A stretch of DNA of 64,000 nt from an uncultured Litoreibacter sp. (GCA_947504205.1 CANNGL010000004.1:372001-436000), one strand, 5' to 3'; positions 9,179 through 16,887 are shown, counted from the stretch's first letter. The notes: generated by a model not told the origin, from the letters alone. Translations and numbers: made by a program.

Positions 9179-9210
9179 GCGACATCGCTACGCCCGAAAT
9201 TCATCCGCGT

Positions 9211-10260
9211 CTACCGCTTTCGATCCAAATGCGAACTGGCTGGCAGACCCACCTTCTGGAGAACGGCCCCCACGGCTTTGAAGTGCGCCTCGGCCCCCGC
9301 CGGCACGACCCCGGGGTTAAGCGCATCTGCCTGCAAAAGATCGGTCAAGGCCAGATCGATCTCCCCCAACCGAAAATAGTCGGCTGATCGGGTTACGTGA
9401 TTTTCCCAGGTCATGGTGGCCACGCTGTTCTCAGCGATCCGGGAAAGCACAATCTCACGAAGCTCTTTTATTGCGGCCTGAGAGGTCCTGATCACTGACA
9501 TCTGATCATCGCTCAATCCGTCATTTTCTGTAGCCTCGGCCTTGATCAGATCAAGTGCCCTGTTCGCATCGTCCGCAGCCAGAACGCTGAGGTTCAGAGC
9601 GGCAAAAAGCTCTGATCTTTGTTCGTAATCCCTGCGATCACCGGGGGCCAATTCGATGATCCGGCTCACATCGATAACGCGCAATAACGAGCGGTCACGC
9701 ACCTCAAGTCCAAGGTCGTGGTCTTTCAGGAACCACGCCCGCCAGCGCAGCGCGTTCAAATCGTCTGGGCGTAGTTCCAGATACGCGCTGGCCACATCGT
9801 AGGCCTCGAAATCCTGTCCAAGCCGTTCCAGCGAGCGATAGACGATCCTTTGGGACCGGAACCACAGATCATCTTGAAGATCGGGCCAACGCGTCTCAAA
9901 AATGCGCGCCTCTCGAAGCGCTTCTTCATAACGCTTCTCCTTCTGGTGAATATTGGCTCGGTTGAAATAGGCGGACCGGCGCTCCGGGATCAACTCAATC
10001 GCTGCGCCGTAGTGATCGAAGGCCAAAGCCCTGTCGCCGAAAAGATCCTCGGCCAAACCCAGATAGAAATAGGCCTCCCCACGATGCGCCGCAGACAGGG
10101 ATGCTCCCTCCAGCAAGGCACCGCACGCCACCTGTGTTTGCTCAAGGTTTTCGGGATAGCTGTAACAGCGCTGCACATTCTCAGATGAGCCCGGTTGCAC
10201 GAGGGAATAAAGCACCCCGGGGACCGAGATCAGCAGAACGATAAGAACAAAACGTTTCAT
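9211..10260 (-). CDS. Secreted or membrane-anchored TPR protein
   Basis: This encodes 349 residues. An N-terminal hydrophobic segment (FVLIVLLISVPGVLYSLV) acts as signal or anchor. Helical tetratricopeptide-like repeats follow: AYFYLGLAEDLFGDRALAFD, then AYFNRANIHQKEKRYEEAL, then further degenerate units. Such proteins are periplasmic scaffolds. No catalytic motif is visible and no partner is suggested by neighbours. It lies 32 bp upstream of the EamA start in the same direction, so it may share a transcript. Confidence 0.8.
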   Translation of the reverse strand: MKRFVLIVLLISVPGVLYSLVQPGSSENVQRCYSYPENLEQTQVACGALLEGASLSAAHRGEAYFYLGLAEDLFGDRALAFDHYGAAIELIPERRSAYFNRANIHQKEKRYEEALREARIFETRWPDLQDDLWFRSQRIVYRSLERLGQDFEAYDVASAYLELRPDDLNALRWRAWFLKDHDLGLEVRDRSLLRVIDVSRIIELAPGDRRDYEQRSELFAALNLSVLAADDANRALDLIKAEATENDGLSDDQMSVIRTSQAAIKELREIVLSRIAENSVATMTWENHVTRSADYFRLGEIDLALTDLLQADALNPGVVPAGAEAHFKAVGAVLQKVGLPASSHLDRKR

Positions 10261-10811
10261 AGCGCGGTCATCGCTTCGAAACTTGGCATTAGTTTGGCGG
10301 CGGAGGCGCGTTTATGGGTGAAATCGGCGCACAACCAACGCTCCTACCCAGCCCGACAGGCCTGTCAGAAGAAAGCCGCCGATAGGCCAATGCAGGAACA
10401 CGCACAGGCGGATTTACACCCACCGGATCGCCGCATTGTTGCCACATTCGATTCGGAGCGTGATGCCCAAATCAGCAAAGCAAATCTTGAGGTCGGTATC
10501 ACGGTACGGCTTCAACGGGCTGGGTTCATATACTCGGAAGTATATCTCACAGGGCGCAGCACTCGGGTTGCTCAAATCTTTTCGAGATATTTAACGCATA
10601 TATTTCAATATATTAAGAGGATATCGCTAGAAATTATGCTCTCTCTCGCTTACCAAACGTAAGCTTTTTGCGGCCAGGTCTTCCACCTGACCAGAAGCTT
10701 AACGTCTGGTTAACGGAAAGCTTGCGTCAAAACTGTGTCAATGGTACGTTTTGGCCGTCGTTGTTTCGGTGCGAGTTGCTGAGACGTTTTTTAATTAGTG
10801 ATGGAGGGGAT
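10261..10811. other. 551-bp intergenic region upstream of a VPLPA-CTERM gene
   Basis: No convincing gene is seen. The stretch from about 10520 to 10740 is AT-rich, with runs such as ATATTTAACGCATATATTTC. It carries an imperfect inverted repeat: ACGTAAGCTT near 10660 and AAGCTTAACGT near 10695, enclosing a small AGGT...ACCT dyad. AAGCTT occurs three times and TTAACG three times within about 150 bp. It is probably the control region for the divergent TPR gene and the secreted protein at 10812. I could not place a clear sigma70 or RpoN promoter. Confidence 0.5.
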
Positions 10812-11474
10812 ATGAAACTTCTACACAAAACCAGAACAGGTCTGACTGGCTTTGTTGTAGCAGCAGCGCTGGTATTTTCAGCAAGCGCATCTGTAGCAGC
10901 AACCTATGTTTTTGATCTGTTTGACCACCCTGATGGGGCTAACACGCCACCTTACTCATATGGCTTGCGCCTCGATGAGCAAGGCAAGCACTATTCGTTC
11001 TCGAATGGTGGTGCACAGCTGACATATGACACCGACCTCGGTACAGCAGTCATCTCGGGCACAATGGTACAAAGCTTCGCAGACGGAACTTTCGGTGCCG
11101 CTGTGAATGTTTTCTACAACATTGTTAACCCAACGAATGCTCCCGGAAACGGTTCGTTTGTTTCAACAAGCTTGGCATCTGCGGGTTCCATCGACGGCCA
11201 CGCTCTTGGCGCGAAAGCACGTCCTAACGATCCAATGAACTCCTTCGAGTTCTTGAATGACGGCTATCGTTTGAGCGGTGACAACTCGACCTATGTTGGT
11301 CGCGGTTGGGTCGACACAGGTGACACACCAAATGGTCAGGCAAATGACTTCCTGTTCATCGGTGTTCTGAATCGTGACGATTCAAACATCCCACCAGTGC
11401 CACTGCCAGCAGCCGGTTGGTTGCTTCTCGCAGGTCTTGGTGGCTTGGGCGTTATGCGCAAAGCGCGCAAATAA
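10812..11474 (+). CDS. VPLPA-CTERM sorted secreted protein
   Basis: This encodes 220 residues. A signal peptide (LTGFVVAAALVFSASASVAA, cleavage near residue 28) leads into a beta-rich, low-charge body. The C-terminus is PPVPLPAAGWLLLAGLGGLG, then a basic tail RKARK, which is the VPLPA-CTERM tripartite sorting signal known from Rhodobacterales. Proteins with this tail are thought to be processed by an exosortase-type membrane protease. The body is not one I recognise. GGAGGGGA sits at 10803-10810, very close to the ATG. A strong terminator follows at 11496. Confidence 0.88.
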   Translation: MKLLHKTRTGLTGFVVAAALVFSASASVAATYVFDLFDHPDGANTPPYSYGLRLDEQGKHYSFSNGGAQLTYDTDLGTAVISGTMVQSFADGTFGAAVNVFYNIVNPTNAPGNGSFVSTSLASAGSIDGHALGAKARPNDPMNSFEFLNDGYRLSGDNSTYVGRGWVDTGDTPNGQANDFLFIGVLNRDDSNIPPVPLPAAGWLLLAGLGGLGVMRKARK

Positions 11475-11495
11475 ACTGACGCTATAGAAATTTTA

Positions 11496-11527
11496 AAGCC
11501 CGGCCCCTGCGGCCGGGCTTTTCTTTT
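11496..11527 (+). terminator. Rho-independent terminator after VPLPA-CTERM gene
   Basis: A perfect 10-bp stem, AAGCCCGGCC (11496-11505) with GGCCGGGCTT (11511-11520), has a 5-nt loop and is followed by TTCTTTT. It ends the secreted-protein transcript before parE. Confidence 0.92.
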
Positions 11528-11574
11528 GCCCAGCCGCTGTCGTATCCTTGCGCAAAATAAAACGAGAGCGGTAC

Positions 11575-13530
11575 ATGGCAGACGATCTACTCAACCCGTC
11601 AGGTGACACCTATGACGCCTCCTCCATCGAGGTGCTCGAAGGTCTGGAACCCGTGCGCAAACGCCCCGGCATGTATATCGGCGGCACGGATGAGCGCGCG
11701 CTCCATCACATGGTGGCCGAAGTGCTCGACAACTCCATGGACGAGGCCGTTGCAGGCTACGCCAATCGCATCGAAGTCGCCCTGAATGACGACTACTCCA
11801 TCACCATCAGTGACAACGGCCGCGGCATCCCCATCGACCCGCACCCGAAATTCCCCGACAAATCCGCGCTGGAGGTGATCCTCTGCACCCTCCACGCAGG
11901 CGGCAAATTCTCCGGCAAGGCCTACCAGACCTCCGGCGGTCTGCACGGTGTTGGCGCCTCGGTCGTCAACGCGCTCAGCGATAGTATGGTCGTGCAGGTC
12001 GCCCGCGACAAGACCGTCTACGAACAGCGCTTCTCGCGCGGTGAACCGCTCGGCCCCGTCGAGAAAGTCGGCTCCACCCAGAACCGCCGCGGCACCACCG
12101 TCACCTTCCACGCTGATGAAGAGATCTTCGGCCATCACCGCTTCAAACCGGCCCGCTTGTTCAAGTCGATCCGCTCCAAGGCCTATCTGTTCTCCGGCGT
12201 CGAGATCCGCTGGAAGACCGCCATCGACGACGGTGAGACCCCGACCGAGGCCACCTTTCACTTCCCCGGCGGCCTGTCGGACTACCTGAAAGAAACCCTT
12301 GGCCCCGCCACCACCTATGCCGATCAGCCCTTCGCCGGCGCCGTCGATTTTCAGGAAAAATTCAACACGCCCGGCAAGGTGGAATGGGCGATCAACTGGA
12401 CCCCGTCGCGCGACGGCTTCATCCAGTCCTATTGTAACACCGTGCCCACCCCCGAAGGCGGCACCCACGAAAGCGGCTTCTGGGCCGCCATCCTCAAGGG
12501 CATCCGCGCCTACGGCGAACTGGTCTCCAACAAGAAGGCCACCTCCATCACCCGCGATGATCTGACCACCGGCGGATGCGCCTTGGTCTCCTGCTTCATC
12601 CGCGAGCCGGAATTTGTCGGCCAGACCAAAGACCGGCTGGCCACGGTCGAGGCCCAGCGCCTTGTCGAGAACGCCGTACGCGACCATTTTGACAACTGGC
12701 TGGCCGCAGATACCAAATCGGCCGGGGCGATCCTCGACTTTCTCATATTGAGAGCCGAGGAACGCCTCCGCCGAAAGGCCGAGAAGGAAACACAACGCAA
12801 GTCCGCCACTAAGAAACTCCGCCTTCCCGGCAAGTTGGTGGACTGTTCTTCTCAAACACGCGACGGCACGGAATTATTCATTGTCGAGGGCGACAGTGCT
12901 GGCGGCTCCGCCAAAATGGCCCGCGACCGCACCAATCAGGCGCTTCTGCCCCTGCGCGGCAAAATCCTGAACGTGCTGGGGGCCGCCTCCTCCAAGCTCG
13001 GCTCCAATCAGGAGATCAGCGATCTCTGTCAGGCGCTTGGCGTTGGCATGGGCACGAAATTCAACCTCGACGATCTGCGCTATGACAAGATCATCATCAT
13101 GACTGACGCGGATGTGGACGGCGCGCATATCGCCTCGCTTCTGATGACATTCTTCTTCACCCAGATGCGCCCAATGATCGACGCGGGCCACCTCTACCTC
13201 GCCTGCCCGCCCCTTTTCCGCCTCACCCAGGGCGCGCGCCGCGTCTATTGCATCGACGAGATGGAAAAAGAGCAGATGCTGGAAAAAGGTCTGGGCGGCA
13301 AAGGCAAGATCGACGTCTCCCGCTTCAAGGGCTTGGGAGAGATGGACGCCAAGGACCTCAAAGACACTACGATGAACCCCGACACCCGCCAACTGATCCG
13401 CGTCACCATCGACGAGGACATGCCGGGGGAGACTGGCGATCTGGTCGAGCGGCTCATGGGCAAAAAGCCCGAACTCCGGTTCGAGTATATTCAGGAGAAC
13501 GCCCGGTTCGTTGAGGATGTGGATGTTTAG
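11575..13530 (+). CDS. parE: DNA topoisomerase IV subunit B
   Basis: This encodes 651 residues: a GHKL ATPase domain with EVLDNSMDEAVAGYA and DNGRGIP, a transducer domain, then a TOPRIM domain with FIVEGDSAGGSAK and TDADVDGAHI. The C-terminal zinc-finger-like end is short. ParE with ParC decatenates sister chromosomes. Length and the absence of the ~170-residue insertion typical of some GyrB proteins support ParE over GyrB. I chose the ATG at 11575 (MADDLLNPSGDTYDA) with GAGAG upstream. An in-frame ATG at 11548 would add nine residues. parC is not in the window. Confidence 0.93.
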   Translation: MADDLLNPSGDTYDASSIEVLEGLEPVRKRPGMYIGGTDERALHHMVAEVLDNSMDEAVAGYANRIEVALNDDYSITISDNGRGIPIDPHPKFPDKSALEVILCTLHAGGKFSGKAYQTSGGLHGVGASVVNALSDSMVVQVARDKTVYEQRFSRGEPLGPVEKVGSTQNRRGTTVTFHADEEIFGHHRFKPARLFKSIRSKAYLFSGVEIRWKTAIDDGETPTEATFHFPGGLSDYLKETLGPATTYADQPFAGAVDFQEKFNTPGKVEWAINWTPSRDGFIQSYCNTVPTPEGGTHESGFWAAILKGIRAYGELVSNKKATSITRDDLTTGGCALVSCFIREPEFVGQTKDRLATVEAQRLVENAVRDHFDNWLAADTKSAGAILDFLILRAEERLRRKAEKETQRKSATKKLRLPGKLVDCSSQTRDGTELFIVEGDSAGGSAKMARDRTNQALLPLRGKILNVLGAASSKLGSNQEISDLCQALGVGMGTKFNLDDLRYDKIIIMTDADVDGAHIASLLMTFFFTQMRPMIDAGHLYLACPPLFRLTQGARRVYCIDEMEKEQMLEKGLGGKGKIDVSRFKGLGEMDAKDLKDTTMNPDTRQLIRVTIDEDMPGETGDLVERLMGKKPELRFEYIQENARFVEDVDV

Positions 13531-14444
13531 GGCGACCTATTCGGGCAAATCTCCCGCATTAAATGCGCACTGTACTTCAGCGCGTCCGCTGCCTGCTTCA
13601 TACCAAATTTTTTTGAACCGATAGCAACATGCGTACCCGAACGAGCATCTTGAAAAACTACATATAATCCATGTCCAAAACCATGTAACTCAGCGAGAGC
13701 ACCAACTTTTGCCAAGTTGCGCAAGTCGCGCATTTCATTGAACCAAGTCTGATATCCAGTCACCTGCTCTAGCGCCGCCACAAAGTCTGGCTCAGGCTTC
13801 TTGAGTAGATTGTCCATTGAAGTGTGCTTTCCGGGTTGATTAGCATTTTCTGCAAACTCAATCACTGCACATGCAATTGCATCTTGATATGCTCTGCAAG
13901 CATAGAGAAAAGATCTTATCTCCGAAGAAAACTCGCTTTCCGCTTGCAGCCTGAGTTCGAGCGAACCATTCGTTTCCTGCCTTCGTCGACGAATTTGCCC
14001 CAACCTGACTTGAGCAGAAAACATGTTTTGAATTCTTTCCCATTCAATTCTCTCCTGATCGTTGATCTTCGAAGAAAGCATTTGCACGCGGGCGACAAAG
14101 TCGATCTCAGACACTGAAGGCATGGGAGCAATCAAGTTCTCAAAATGGGCGTTCATCTGATCGTCAATCGACCATGGGAGAAGCGCTATGAATTTTTGAA
14201 ACAGTACCTTAGCGCAAGTCTCCATTGCTTGAGCCGCTCCCTTCATTCTTTGCACCGCTAAGACACTTTTGGGGAGATTGTCTGAGGCTAGCTGTATGGC
14301 AAGTTGCGAACTTTTCTTAAGATCGCAAATGGCATCGAAATAATCGTCAAAGACCAATTCCTTATTGGCATCAGCATTCACGGCTTGAGACTCGATGTAT
14401 CCTTCATACTGAGCGTTTAACACTTTACTTATCTCGGGTGCCAA
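13527..14444 (-). CDS. AT-rich hypothetical protein, helical; possibly HEPN-like
   Basis: This encodes 305 residues, mostly helical, with no signal peptide or membrane segment. Its codon use is clearly more AT-rich than its neighbours, suggesting recent transfer. A coiled stretch at roughly residues 120-175 (ERIEWERIQ, RRRRQETNG) precedes two helices. The second contains WFNEMRDLRNLAK, which recalls the RxxxN/H helix of HEPN-type proteins, but the essential histidine is missing. The stop overlaps the 3' end of parE by 4 bp, head-on. Function unknown; the HEPN resemblance is weak. Confidence 0.65.
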   Translation of the reverse strand: MAPEISKVLNAQYEGYIESQAVNADANKELVFDDYFDAICDLKKSSQLAIQLASDNLPKSVLAVQRMKGAAQAMETCAKVLFQKFIALLPWSIDDQMNAHFENLIAPMPSVSEIDFVARVQMLSSKINDQERIEWERIQNMFSAQVRLGQIRRRRQETNGSLELRLQAESEFSSEIRSFLYACRAYQDAIACAVIEFAENANQPGKHTSMDNLLKKPEPDFVAALEQVTGYQTWFNEMRDLRNLAKVGALAELHGFGHGLYVVFQDARSGTHVAIGSKKFGMKQAADALKYSAHLMREICPNRSP

Positions 14445-14459
14445 CGCTTACCGTAGCAA

Positions 14460-14490
14460 GCGTAGGGTGGGTTTCTAACCCACGCGTCAC
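14460..14490 (+). repeat. REP palindrome copy 1
   Basis: A 31-bp element starting GCGTAGGGTGGG, with its dyad arm CCCACGC after a short TTTCTAA loop, ending GTCAC. It is identical base for base to the copy at 14665-14695. Confidence 0.85.
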
Positions 14491-14540
14491 TGGCAATCAA
14501 AAAAACCGCATTCCCGACCCACTTATGCAAAATCTCTACG

Positions 14541-14572
14541 CTCCGCGTGGGGTTAAACCCCACCCTACTCAC
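14541..14572 (-). repeat. REP palindrome copy 2 (inverted orientation)
   Basis: A 32-bp element, CTCCGCGTGGGG then TTAAA then CCCCACCCTACTCAC. On the minus strand it carries the same GTAGGGTGGGG core. It pairs with copy 1 as a head-to-head unit and is identical to 14747-14778. Confidence 0.85.
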
Positions 14573-14664
14573 TCACTTTCCTCGTCTTCGATCCAAACGA
14601 CCGCGCATCGCTGTCCCGCGGGGTGGAGATCCGACCTCTGAGCCAAAGCGCATTGTGGCAACAC

Positions 14665-14695
14665 GCGTAGGGTGGGTTTCTAACCCACGCGTCAC
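14665..14695 (+). repeat. REP palindrome copy 3
   Basis: Identical to copy 1 and placed 205 bp downstream of it, with a partly similar spacer. This suggests that a two-REP unit was duplicated in tandem. Confidence 0.85.
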
Positions 14696-14746
14696 CGACA
14701 CTCACACAACCACGCGAGCCCACGCACCCTTCGCAAATGCTCCACA

Positions 14747-14778
14747 CTCCGCGTGGGGTTAAACCCCACCCTACTCAC
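14747..14778 (-). repeat. REP palindrome copy 4 (inverted orientation)
   Basis: Identical to copy 2 and 206 bp downstream of it; closes the second head-to-head REP pair. No gene is seen between 14445 and 14992; the rest of this interval is low-information GC-rich sequence. Confidence 0.85.
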
Positions 14779-14926
14779 ACCGACCGGCGGCCTGCGCCAC
14801 GCGGAACACGCAACGTCGCAAACCCCGCCGGATCCGACTCCGCGCGCAAAAACACACGAACACCACACCGCATCGGCGCTTAAATATCGACGCATACCGC
14901 GCCATGCCCAATTTCCTCCCGGACGG

Positions 14927-14953
14927 ACGTGGGGTGGAACCCCACCCTACGCG
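14927..14953 (-). repeat. REP palindrome copy 5, at the 3' end of the RAYT gene
   Basis: ACGTGGGGTGG then AA then CCCCACCCTACGCG, a near-perfect dyad carrying the GTAGGGTGGGG core on the minus strand. It lies 40 bp beyond the stop codon of the RAYT transposase gene. Confidence 0.85.
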
Positions 14954-14992
14954 GTGCCGCGCCTGTGTCATGGACGCCGGGCGGCCGCCACT

Positions 14993-15529
14993 CTACTCGC
15001 CGAAATCGCCTTGCGTGACCTGCCCGGTCCATTCCGGGGCCACGCGGCCTGCTCGAATGTCCCGATGTATTGATGAAAACGGCCAATCCACCACCCGATC
15101 CACCAACCCATGTTTCACCGGATTGCCCCAACAATATTCCACATGCGCCCGGTAATCGGCCTCATCCCGAATGCAATGCTCCCAAAACCGGCGTTGCCAC
15201 ACTTTGCCTTCCTGCCGCCGAATTTTCGACTGAGACCGGCGCGCGGGGTGAACCCGCACCCTGCGGGTGAATTGCGCCTTTATCGCCGCCCAACGGGTGG
15301 AAAAATCGGCATCCCCCGGCGGCAAAGTCCAAACCGCATGAAGATGGTCCGGCAAAATCACCATCGCATTGATCTCGAAGGGTCGCACCAGACGCGTTTC
15401 GGCGACGACATCCCGGAGATGCTCAATCTCTCGCACCAGAAGGTCTGATCCGCGTTGCGCAAGATTGACCGTGAAAAAGAAGCTTCCACCTTTAACGGAG
15501 CTGCGCCGATACCAAGACATGACCCTCAC
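14993..15529 (-). CDS. REP-associated tyrosine transposase (RAYT)
   Basis: This 178-residue single-strand transposase belongs to the Y1/IS200-like HUH family. The metal-binding HUH pair is seen in DHLHAVW (H62, H64), and the likely nucleophile is Y132 in EYCWGNPVKHGLV. The family opening YRRSSVKGGSFFFTVNL and KVWQRRFWEHCIRDEADY are also clear. RAYTs cut and mobilise REP palindromes and are normally domesticated single-copy genes. REP copies lie 40 bp past the stop and 30 bp before the start, inverted relative to each other, with two more pairs beyond. All key residues are intact. Residue 1 or 4 may be the start. Confidence 0.93.
   Translation of the reverse strand: MRVMSWYRRSSVKGGSFFFTVNLAQRGSDLLVREIEHLRDVVAETRLVRPFEINAMVILPDHLHAVWTLPPGDADFSTRWAAIKAQFTRRVRVHPARRSQSKIRRQEGKVWQRRFWEHCIRDEADYRAHVEYCWGNPVKHGLVDRVVDWPFSSIHRDIRAGRVAPEWTGQVTQGDFGE
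15241..15265 (-). repeat. REP-like palindrome inside the RAYT coding sequence
   Basis: GCGCGGGGTG-AACCCGCACCCTGCG closely matches REP copy 5, differing by a few substitutions and single-base gaps. It encodes residues 89-97 (RRVRVHPAR) of the transposase. Homology to the flanking REPs is inferred from this similarity. Confidence 0.55.
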
Positions 15530-15558
15530 GCTACCGGCTTATGGGTTAATACTTGATT

Positions 15559-15585
15559 GCGTAGGGTGGGTGTCCAACCCACGCG
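15559..15585 (+). repeat. REP palindrome copy 6, upstream of the RAYT gene
   Basis: GCGTAGGGTGGG then TGTCCAA then CCCACGCG, 30 bp before the RAYT start codon. It is in inverted orientation to copy 5, so the transposase gene is bracketed by REPs. No gene is seen from 15530 to 15825. That stretch also holds a short run of CCATACGC-type repeats (about 15635-15700). Confidence 0.85.
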
Positions 15586-15825
15586 CCGCGCCACCCCGCA
15601 GGAAGGCGATCAGATCGCTGAGCCCAAGCGCTTTGTGCCATACACGAGCCATACGCCCAGCCATACGCTCTGCCATACCCTGCGCCATACGCCGACTTCC
15701 CATGAAAATAAGGCCCTTCGACAACAATTTGCCCGGCCCATCCCGTAGACCACCCCAACATGCCTTTGACTCACACCGCTGCTTTCCCTAACGTCATCTG
15801 CGGATGTAGTTTTCGAGGATTTTTC

Positions 15826-16470
15826 ATGTATCGTTCAGTCTTAGCCGCCATAGCCACGCTGGCCCTGACCGGGGGCGCAATGGCCTCTGTCGTTGCGAGC
15901 CCCTTTGATTTTCAAGGTGATTTTGGCCCCGATGAGCCACGCGTGAGCGTCACACCCTTCGCCCAGAGCGGCCTGTGTGACCCCTTCGACGGCGACAGCT
16001 GCGACGGTGGTTTCGATTATCAGGGCACGATGGTTTTCATCGATTGGGTCGATGGCGACAGCTTTGATGTCGGCTTCTCCGGCAACTTCGTCGACTCCCT
16101 GTCGCTGCGCCTCACCGGACTGAATTTCACAGATCAAACCCCAATCAAATCCATCGCGTTCAATCTCGGCGGCGGCACTCCTGCCAATTCTCAGAACGTG
16201 CAAGACTTCCTAGCTTCGTTTTCTGGCGACGATACGGCCGCCTCTGATCCCGTTGTTTCTTCGAGCTTTTTCAACAACACCCCGCTCGGCTTCAGTAATA
16301 TCTTCATAAACATCGATGCCATCGACCCACTGCTCTTCGGTGATGCGGTCACGCTGCGCTTCGATGTGATGCTGGACGATGACAGCGCGCCTGCGGTGCC
16401 TCTACCTGCCTCTGGCTTGCTGTTGATCGCAGGTCTGGGTGGTCTACTGCGGCTGCGTCGCAAACGCTGA
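15826..16470 (+). CDS. Second VPLPA-CTERM sorted secreted protein
   Basis: This encodes 214 residues. The signal peptide (SVLAAIATLALTGGAMASVV) is followed by an acidic, beta-rich body with CDPFDGDSCDGGFDY near residues 50-64, probably disulfide-linked. The tail PAVPLPASGLLLIAGLGGLL ends in RLRRKR, the VPLPA-CTERM signal. The body is not similar enough to the 10812 protein to call them duplicates. I chose the ATG at 15826 with CGAGGAT upstream; 22 extra residues of an earlier start do not look like coding sequence. Confidence 0.87.
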   Translation: MYRSVLAAIATLALTGGAMASVVASPFDFQGDFGPDEPRVSVTPFAQSGLCDPFDGDSCDGGFDYQGTMVFIDWVDGDSFDVGFSGNFVDSLSLRLTGLNFTDQTPIKSIAFNLGGGTPANSQNVQDFLASFSGDDTAASDPVVSSSFFNNTPLGFSNIFINIDAIDPLLFGDAVTLRFDVMLDDDSAPAVPLPASGLLLIAGLGGLLRLRRKR

Positions 16471-16526
16471 CACCTGGAAGCCGTCTACACTACTGTGCCT
16501 GACGTATCTGACCGCAGCACATAAAA

Positions 16527-16558
16527 ACGCCGCCCCGGGGCCTCCCCCAGCGCGGCGT
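16527..16558 (-). terminator. Rho-independent terminator of the csbD-like gene
   Basis: ACGCCGC (16527-16533) pairs with GCGGCGT (16552-16558). On the minus strand the stem is followed by TTTTTAT. It may also slow the converging VPLPA-CTERM transcript. Confidence 0.75.
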
Positions 16559-16580
16559 CTTCCTCCCCAATCTCAGAACT

Positions 16581-16778
16581 CTAGATCGAGTTCTGCCACT
16601 CCGAGACCTGCTTTTCAGCCTCCTCGCGAGCGATCCCGTATTTCTCTTGGATCTTACCGATCAGCTGTTCCCGATCGCCTTTGGCTTCCTGCACTTCGTC
16701 ATCGGTCAATTCGCCCCATGTCTCGCGCGCCTTGCCCTTCATTTGTGTCCAGTTGCCTTTGATTTCGTCCCAATTCAT
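16581..16778 (-). CDS. CsbD-family stress-response protein
   Basis: This 65-residue hydrophilic helical protein begins MNWDEIKGNWTQMKGKARET, the diagnostic CsbD opening, followed by LTDDEVQEAKGDREQLIGKIQ and ending EEAEKQVSEW. CsbD proteins are abundant under general stress; biochemical role unknown. The ATG at 16778 has GGAGAT at good spacing, so the longer frame from 16811 is rejected. A U-tailed hairpin follows the gene. Confidence 0.95.
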   Translation of the reverse strand: MNWDEIKGNWTQMKGKARETWGELTDDEVQEAKGDREQLIGKIQEKYGIAREEAEKQVSEWQNSI

Positions 16779-16850
16779 CTTGGATCTCCTTTCGCGTTGC
16801 GGTTCTGGCAATACAACGTCGCACCGGGGCGAAAGGTTCCTTCAGACAGC

Positions 16851-16887
16851 ATTGAGCAATCGCGACCGGTCACCGCGATTGCTCAAT
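16851..16887. repeat. Perfect 14-bp hairpin between two small genes
   Basis: ATTGAGCAATCGCG (16851-16864) and CGCGATTGCTCAAT (16874-16887) are exact reverse complements around a 9-nt loop. The loop edge contains the palindrome GACCGGTC. It lies 73 bp upstream of the csbD-like start and 21 bp past the stop of the next gene. It has no U-tail on either strand. Confidence 0.8.

Noticed and set aside
10750-10775. TGGTACG sequence as an RpoN -24 box for the VPLPA-CTERM gene
   Set aside because: The spacing and -12 GC do not fit the consensus.
11599-12855. 418-residue frame antisense to parE
   Set aside because: The opposite strand encodes an unmistakable topoisomerase with all motifs. The antisense frame is Gly/Ala/Val-rich without domains.
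13941-14040. Candidate HEPN R-x4-H active site in the AT-rich orphan
   Set aside because: No correctly spaced histidine follows an R-N pair, so a functional HEPN RNase cannot be claimed.
15635-15700. Short CCATACGC-type direct repeats as a possible CRISPR or minisatellite
   Set aside because: Units are about 10-15 bp and irregular, with no spacers and no cas genes.
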